A stretch of 64,000 bases of DNA, taken from contig JAQFVV010012395.1 in NCBI GenBank assembly GCA_028023455.1, positions 4,216,001 to 4,280,000 of the forward strand, in the 5' to 3' direction. Both the position numbers and the translations under genes were made by a program. Source of the stretch: Epiperipatus broadwayi (taxonomy: Eukaryota > Onychophora > Udeonychophora > Euonychophora > Peripatidae). Shown here piece after piece: positions 59,581 to 64,000 of this stretch (its first letter is position 1; the number at the start of each line of letters is the position of its first letter). The notes beneath the pieces were generated by a model. That model was not told the origin of the DNA. It searched no databases and saw nothing but the letters and a program-made list of their open reading frames with translations.

Positions 59581-59682
59581 CTATTTTTATACTAAAATAT
59601 CTATACCATTAAATATACTTAAACCTTTACTCCATCACTCATTTTTGGAACATAAGAATAAAGACGTCTAACAGAGATAAAT

Positions 59683-59722
59683 GAAACCTTCATGCTGAAC
59701 CGGCTTCCTTCAGTTGATCCAG
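59683..59722 (-). ncRNA. Degenerate family 2 hammerhead fragment
   Basis: Minus strand GGAUCAA, CUGAAGG, AAGCCGGUUCAGCAU, GAAGG. It aligns with HHR2b (GGGUCAA, CUGAUGA, GUGCUGGUUCAGGAC, GAAAU) but the core is broken. It is flanked by GAATAAAGACG and CATTG blocks also related to the 24.5-kb element. Confidence 0.4.
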
Positions 59723-60351
59723 TCATTGTTTCTTATACATCATGTCTTCTGCACTCACAACTTTAACACCATCTATTTCTGGATATATATATAGTGTAAA
59801 GATAGTTACAATCCTATCAAAAGCAGCCTATATTTGTCCACACCATCAAACCAAGCCCGTTCAAAACATAAGCTTAACTAATATATGGTCAGATCTGCGC
59901 TATCCTTTCTTTTAAGCATACATATATATACATGACGGATGTTTGCTTTGTTAAATATCAAGTTAGATACATGTTGCGATGAACTGATTTTCCTTACTTA
60001 GTGAAAAATAAAAACCTGTTTAAAGAAATCATTCAAATATATATATACGAACAATGGACTAATGATCAATGTATTGTACATCACGAATTGAGACAAAGAC
60101 TGAGTAAGCATAGTGATGACCCAATGTCAAGCCAATCACTAAGTAACCAAGTGTGGAAATTAAAATTAAAATTCTATTACGTAATTTCATTATTTTTTTT
60201 TTTATTAACTACAACAAAGATAACTTGTGCAACAATAGGCAATTGTGGCAATATCGAAAGAAATGGAAAAGCTAGTATATCAAACACGGGAAGCTAAGCT
60301 TGGTATAAAAGCACACCCAGGTCATTTCCGTCATCTTTTATTATTTTTTTA

Positions 60352-60715
60352 AAATAATGCACCAACCATAGAAAGCCAACAACCTGATATCAAATGTTCG
60401 AATGCAAAGGAAAATGGATGACTTGTATAAATATTCTGAATTATTCATATAAGTTTCTTGGCGCAAAACCATAAGAAGTTAAAAGTGACATTTGAATTAA
60501 AAGTATGATAAGTTTGTACAATACATCTTTTTTTTTTTTTTAAATAATGCATCAACCATAGAAAGCCAACAACCTGATATCAAATGTTCGAATGCAAAGG
60601 AAAATGAATGACTTGTATAAATATTCTGAATTATTCATATAAGTTTCTTAGCGCAAAACCAAAAGAAGTTAAAAGTGACATTTGAATTAAAAGAAGTATG
60701 ATAAGTTTGTACAAT
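60352..60715. repeat. Tandem duplication of a ~190-bp unit
   Basis: Copies at 60352-60522 and 60542-60715 are nearly identical (AATGCA.CAACCATAGAAAGCC ... GTGACATTTGAATTAAAAG). Each is preceded by a run of T, so the unit includes the T-run. No ORF spans it. Confidence 0.85.
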
Positions 60716-60779
60716 TTAATAAATAAGTGAACTGTTTTTAAATTTATATTGGAGAAACTGCACTATTATTTGAACATGA

Positions 60780-62800
60780 ATAGAGAAGGAATAGAATTTT
60801 TGCCAGCATTTAAACAAAATAAATCGCAAATAAAGAAATTTAAGTCAGTTATAAATCGCTGTGCAATGTATTCTGGCTAAATCTCTAGTGCTGTAGGACT
60901 GAAATGCCATTATCCTGACCCTGGAAGCACAATGACTTTGTCTACTTACTCCAATAATGCCTAAAAGAAGCTCCAATTGTCCTGTGCCAAATGTCTGCAT
61001 GGATTGAGAAGAACAACTACAGAGAATGGATCTAATGTTATTTCGAGAGCATTACACAGGATTCCAATGAGTGATGGATGTGAACCAAGGACAGCGATAC
61101 AAAAAAGAGATGGTCTGCGCCCATGAAGGACATTGTTCTCGAGCTTATGAACATTAAACAAAATAATTTGATGAAAGCTCTGATTTTGTTATGTATTCTA
61201 GTTTTTCATACATTTGTAAATTTCTTTATTTTCTTTCTATACTTGGAAGTGTAAGTATCTATAATTTGGAAGAGTCCATTATAAGTGAAAGCAACAAAAT
61301 GAGGGGAGGGGGGAGATCATTAAGTTAGATAATTTTTATTTTATTTATATTTTAAATAAAAGTTTAGATCAACTTTCCCTCTGTAGCGACTTGATATTGA
61401 TCATCATGATATGGGATAAGGTAAGATCTTTAAAACTATTCCATATTAAGGACAGAGTTCATGTTTTTTGTTTGTTATTAACTAATAATCATTCATGTTT
61501 ATATTTTTTTTTAGGTATAAATGACTCTGTGCAGATGTTCTTTCCTGTCAACTTTAGGGAACTATACATAGATAGGAGGGTCCCCAAAGAAGATGGAACA
61601 TCACTAAATTGGAATTGGAAGAGGCTACTACAGATATACCTGCATAATATTGTAAATTAGCTAGTTAACATCACGGTCGATTTAATAATAAAAAAAATTT
61701 TTATTTTTATTTGCTTTATGAATAATTAGTGCCATGTCATGCATTTCTACCATTGGTAAGGGTTTAAAGTCATGAATATATTTAATGTTAGTTTTAAATC
61801 ATTTTGCACATTTCTTTCTGTTAATTTGAACATCACAAATAACTATAATTGTATGCTTGGAAGCAGTGCAAAATTTTTTGATCAAATTCTACAGCTACTG
61901 AATTATGAACCTGTGACTTACGAGTAATAAAAATATAACCAATAGAGTTCACCATTTATTTTTGTACATTCATAAATATATAGTTTCTACATTCACAGAT
62001 TGTGGCAACTTTAGATATTTTGATTGTAACTAGAAATTATTGCCAGAAGTTTCATAAAATCTGATCAAGTGACATTATCTCGAAAAGATAGGAACTACAT
62101 CAGGCAAGGATTATCACATTGTCATGTAGTTTATTCTAGCAACTGAGCCAGTTTATGAAATGTGAATGTTTAAATATGGATTAGACCCAAGACATATATG
62201 AGATTTGGAAGCTCCATCTAATTTTAAAATATTGATACTTAAAAGATTAAATACACAAAATAAAAACTGTTTTGAAACCCTAGACAAAATGCATTACAGA
62301 TAAATAAGATTACCAATTTGCAGATTTTCGATAATTGATAACCTGATTTAAATTCTCAAACATACAAATAATAATCATCTTTATAAAATATTACTTTTCT
62401 AATTATTGAATCAACAAATTGATGTAATATTTTCAAAATCTAAGTATTGGGTGACATCATTAGAATATTGAAAAAATTCTGACTATTTAAAAACGTTTAT
62501 ATTTTGAAAGAATAATTAAAGCTGTCCATTAAAGCATGGTTGTCTTATAAACAAGAATCAGATTTGTGGTTCTTAGAATTATGAAACCAATGATCAGTTC
62601 TGCTATTATTGAAGTTAAAATTTGATTTTAATTTAAGATTTTTGTCAGCTTTGAAGCCTCTGTACAAGTGAATCCTGAAATAAATGCTTCCTATGTCTTG
62701 GTAAAAATCTATTCCTGTGAAAGTTAGTACACGCTATTGGGCCAAATATAACAGTTGGCATTTAAATAGTACTATTTTTCTATTTATCTTTAAAAAATGC
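60780..62800. other. Intronic stretch with no supported gene
   Basis: A slightly more GC-balanced segment at about 60840-61165 contains a minus-strand ORF (60961-61161) without recognisable motifs. A second ORF at 61391-61660 follows a T-run ending in AG, but has no family match by eye. Neither is called as a gene. Confidence 0.4.
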
Positions 62801-62862
62801 TGCTAGCATACCTTACTTTTCAAAGTTTGTTTTGTTTTATTAAAGTCATATAAATATTACAT

Positions 62863-62914
62863 AATTTACCAATATTTCAACCATTTTTACATCGTCCTTG
62901 TCAAAGCATTTACA
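62863..62914 (-). ncRNA. Degenerate hammerhead-like motif HHR8a
   Basis: Minus strand UUGACAA, G, GACGAU-GUAAAA-AUGGUU, GAAA, UAUU, GGUAAAUU. Stem II forms with one mismatch; AUAU is self-complementary with U17 following. The partner arm preserves UUUACC for stem I and GGUU-GAAA-UAUU. C3 and G8 are altered. Confidence 0.4.
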
Positions 62915-63121
62915 CTATATAAAAATGAAAGCTTAAAACCCAATAAAAATTCTACACTGCATATCAATCAACATAAAAATGAAAAAAAACAATACCTATT
63001 TTTTTATATATTAAAAATAATACAAATACTTGTACTCACAAAATTCTTTTAAGTTACATTTTCAGGGGTAGTTTGATATACAATGTAAAATTTTCAGTGG
63101 TTTCATGTTTTCATTTTATAT

Positions 63122-63175
63122 ATTTTACCTATCTTGAAAATGACTAGGTAAAAATGGTTGAAATATTGAAAAATT
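63122..63175 (+). ncRNA. Degenerate hammerhead-like motif HHR8b
   Basis: Plus strand UUUACCUAUC, UUGAAAA, U, GACUAGGUAAAAAUGGUU, GAAA, UAUU. It is homologous to HHR8a in inverted orientation, with a weak stem II and a mutated core. Confidence 0.35.
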
Positions 63176-63577
63176 ATGTAATATTTATATGAATTCAGGG
63201 AAATAAAACAAGCTTTGAAAAGTAAAGATTAAGAAATTCATAATATTTAAAATATTGAATTACATTTAGAAAATAAATTAGAAGAATGGCTTTTGGAGCT
63301 TTAAATTTTGATTTTTCTATTCAATAATATTTAGACATGAATCAAAAGTCAAATTACCAAAACAAAAAAAACTTTACAAAATAATTTGATCAAATCAGTT
63401 TCTGTATGAGAAATATAAAAAAAGATATAATTTTGAAAAGAAAAAAATATAATATCAAAAATACTTCTATTATCATAAAACATTATTTTATCACACATAT
63501 ACACACACTCACACGCATATTCTTTTTTTTAAAGTACAAATGCTATTTAAAAATAATCTCCAAATATTAAGACTCAC

Positions 63578-64000
63578 CAGTAAAAGCAGAAGGCACTAAT
63601 GGCAGTAAAACCCAGCACAGATGTGAAAACAAACTTGATCCTTTTTTTAGTTGGCCTGAATAACAGCCACCATTTTGATACATTTCTCTCCATGGCATCA
63701 TCCAAGATAAAATATAAAGATGGGGCGAATAAGGCAGGGTAGATTTTAAGATGAACAGAAACACTGTAACATAAAGCTGATAAAATAATTTTCTTACTTT
63801 TTAAAAAGAACAGTGAAGCTAATACAAAAACAGCTATCAAAGATTCCGCATTCCCGCGAGTTGAGATTGTCATAGTGAGGGGGTTAAATAACCACAATAT
63901 TACTGATGAGTACGCATGTGTAGAATGTTGCATTATATTAAAAATTAGTACTGCAGCCAGCATATCACAACAAATAAATAAAATCTTGCCAAAACATTCC
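63578..64000 (-). CDS. PIGM: PIGM 5'-most visible exon (continues beyond window)
   Basis: The open frame enters from the right edge (FGKILFICCDMLAAVLIF) and continues with STHAYSSVILWLFNPLTMTI, STRGNAESLIAVFVLASLFF, VHLKIYPALFAPSLYFI, ending in phase 2 at a GTGAGT donor (63577). NPL....S.RGN.(D/E)S and H.KIYP are signature blocks of PIG-M, a GT-C-fold, polytopic ER enzyme (family GT50) that works with PIG-X. The lumenal DXD motif and start codon should lie in sequence to the right. The internal ATG at 63963 is not the start, since homology extends upstream of it. Confidence 0.95.

Larger units (their letters stand above)
62811..63228. mobile_element. Fold-back element with hammerhead-like arms (family 5)
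   Basis: Arms of about 115 bp: TTACTTTTCAAAG, ATATAAATATTACATAATTT, AATATTTCAACCATTTTTAC, inverted at 63115-63228. The arms' centre-facing ends carry a hammerhead-like sequence on opposite strands (62863-62914 minus, 63122-63175 plus). The spacer is about 190 bp. It lies in the PIGM intron between 63577 and 56723. Confidence 0.7.

Noticed and set aside
60001-60297. Plus-strand ORF of 98 codons
   Set aside because: Possible fragment of an unknown mobile element, but no motif supports it; ends in low-complexity sequence.
60961-61161. Minus-strand ORF of 66 codons in a GC-balanced segment
   Set aside because: Sequence looks plausible, but the frame hits stops on both sides, splice sites are weak and no family is recognised.

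Overview
The window is nuclear DNA of an animal. It is AT-rich and intron-rich, has one conserved eukaryotic multi-exon gene, one LRR receptor-like gene, compound CA/GACA/GATA microsatellites, several LINE clades, a Penelope-like element (PLE) remnant, a Ty3/gypsy element and many small hairpin elements. The repeat style suggests a lophotrochozoan, possibly a mollusc (cephalopod-like). That is an inference; no species marker is visible.

Host genes. (1) The minus strand from the right edge to about 32.9 kb carries PIGM, the GPI mannosyltransferase I catalytic subunit. Four exons with consensus splice sites are visible (64000-63578, 56722-56473, 43668-43567, 33071-32913), separated by introns of about 6.9, 12.8 and 10.5 kb. 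The 5' exon or exons lie beyond the window. (2) At 15725-17503 (+) a single coding exon encodes a 592-residue type I membrane LRR protein with its own splice acceptor. No other host gene could be supported.

Layout. 0-15 kb: LINE 3' fragment, truncated SINE, mariner remnant, fold-back and TIR elements, a decayed RTE-like LINE, then a 350-bp compound microsatellite. 15.7-17.8 kb: the LRR gene. 18-31 kb: fold-back elements, a decayed LINE (-) and a PLE C-terminal GIY-YIG fragment (-) with a hammerhead-like motif just after its stop. 31-64 kb: PIGM, with introns full of mobile DNA. Intron 3 holds a three-level nest: a palindromic MITE split by a TA-duplicating DNA transposon, itself split by a 5.4-kb gypsy element. 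Introns 2 and 1 hold a tRNA-derived SINE with a perfect 19-bp target duplication, a LINE interrupted by a hairpin MITE, and more fold-backs.

Most interesting signal. Reading the fold-back elements on both strands shows at least eight hammerhead ribozyme-like motifs in several sequence families (about 12.4, 20.6, 21.07, 21.27, 24.6, 28.35, 32.4, 56.2, 57.8 and 62.9/63.15 kb). Nearly all are the minimal form with a very short self-complementary stem III (ACCGGU, ACUAGU, AUGCAU, ACGU, AGCGCU). The best, at 21051-21095 (-), has an intact core, stems I and II and a GUC cleavage triplet. Several sit in both arms of long inverted repeats. One follows a PLE endonuclease ORF, and several lie in PIGM introns in the sense orientation. 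Hammerheads are known in PLEs and in retrozymes; the fold-back packaging and density here are what deserve a closer look.
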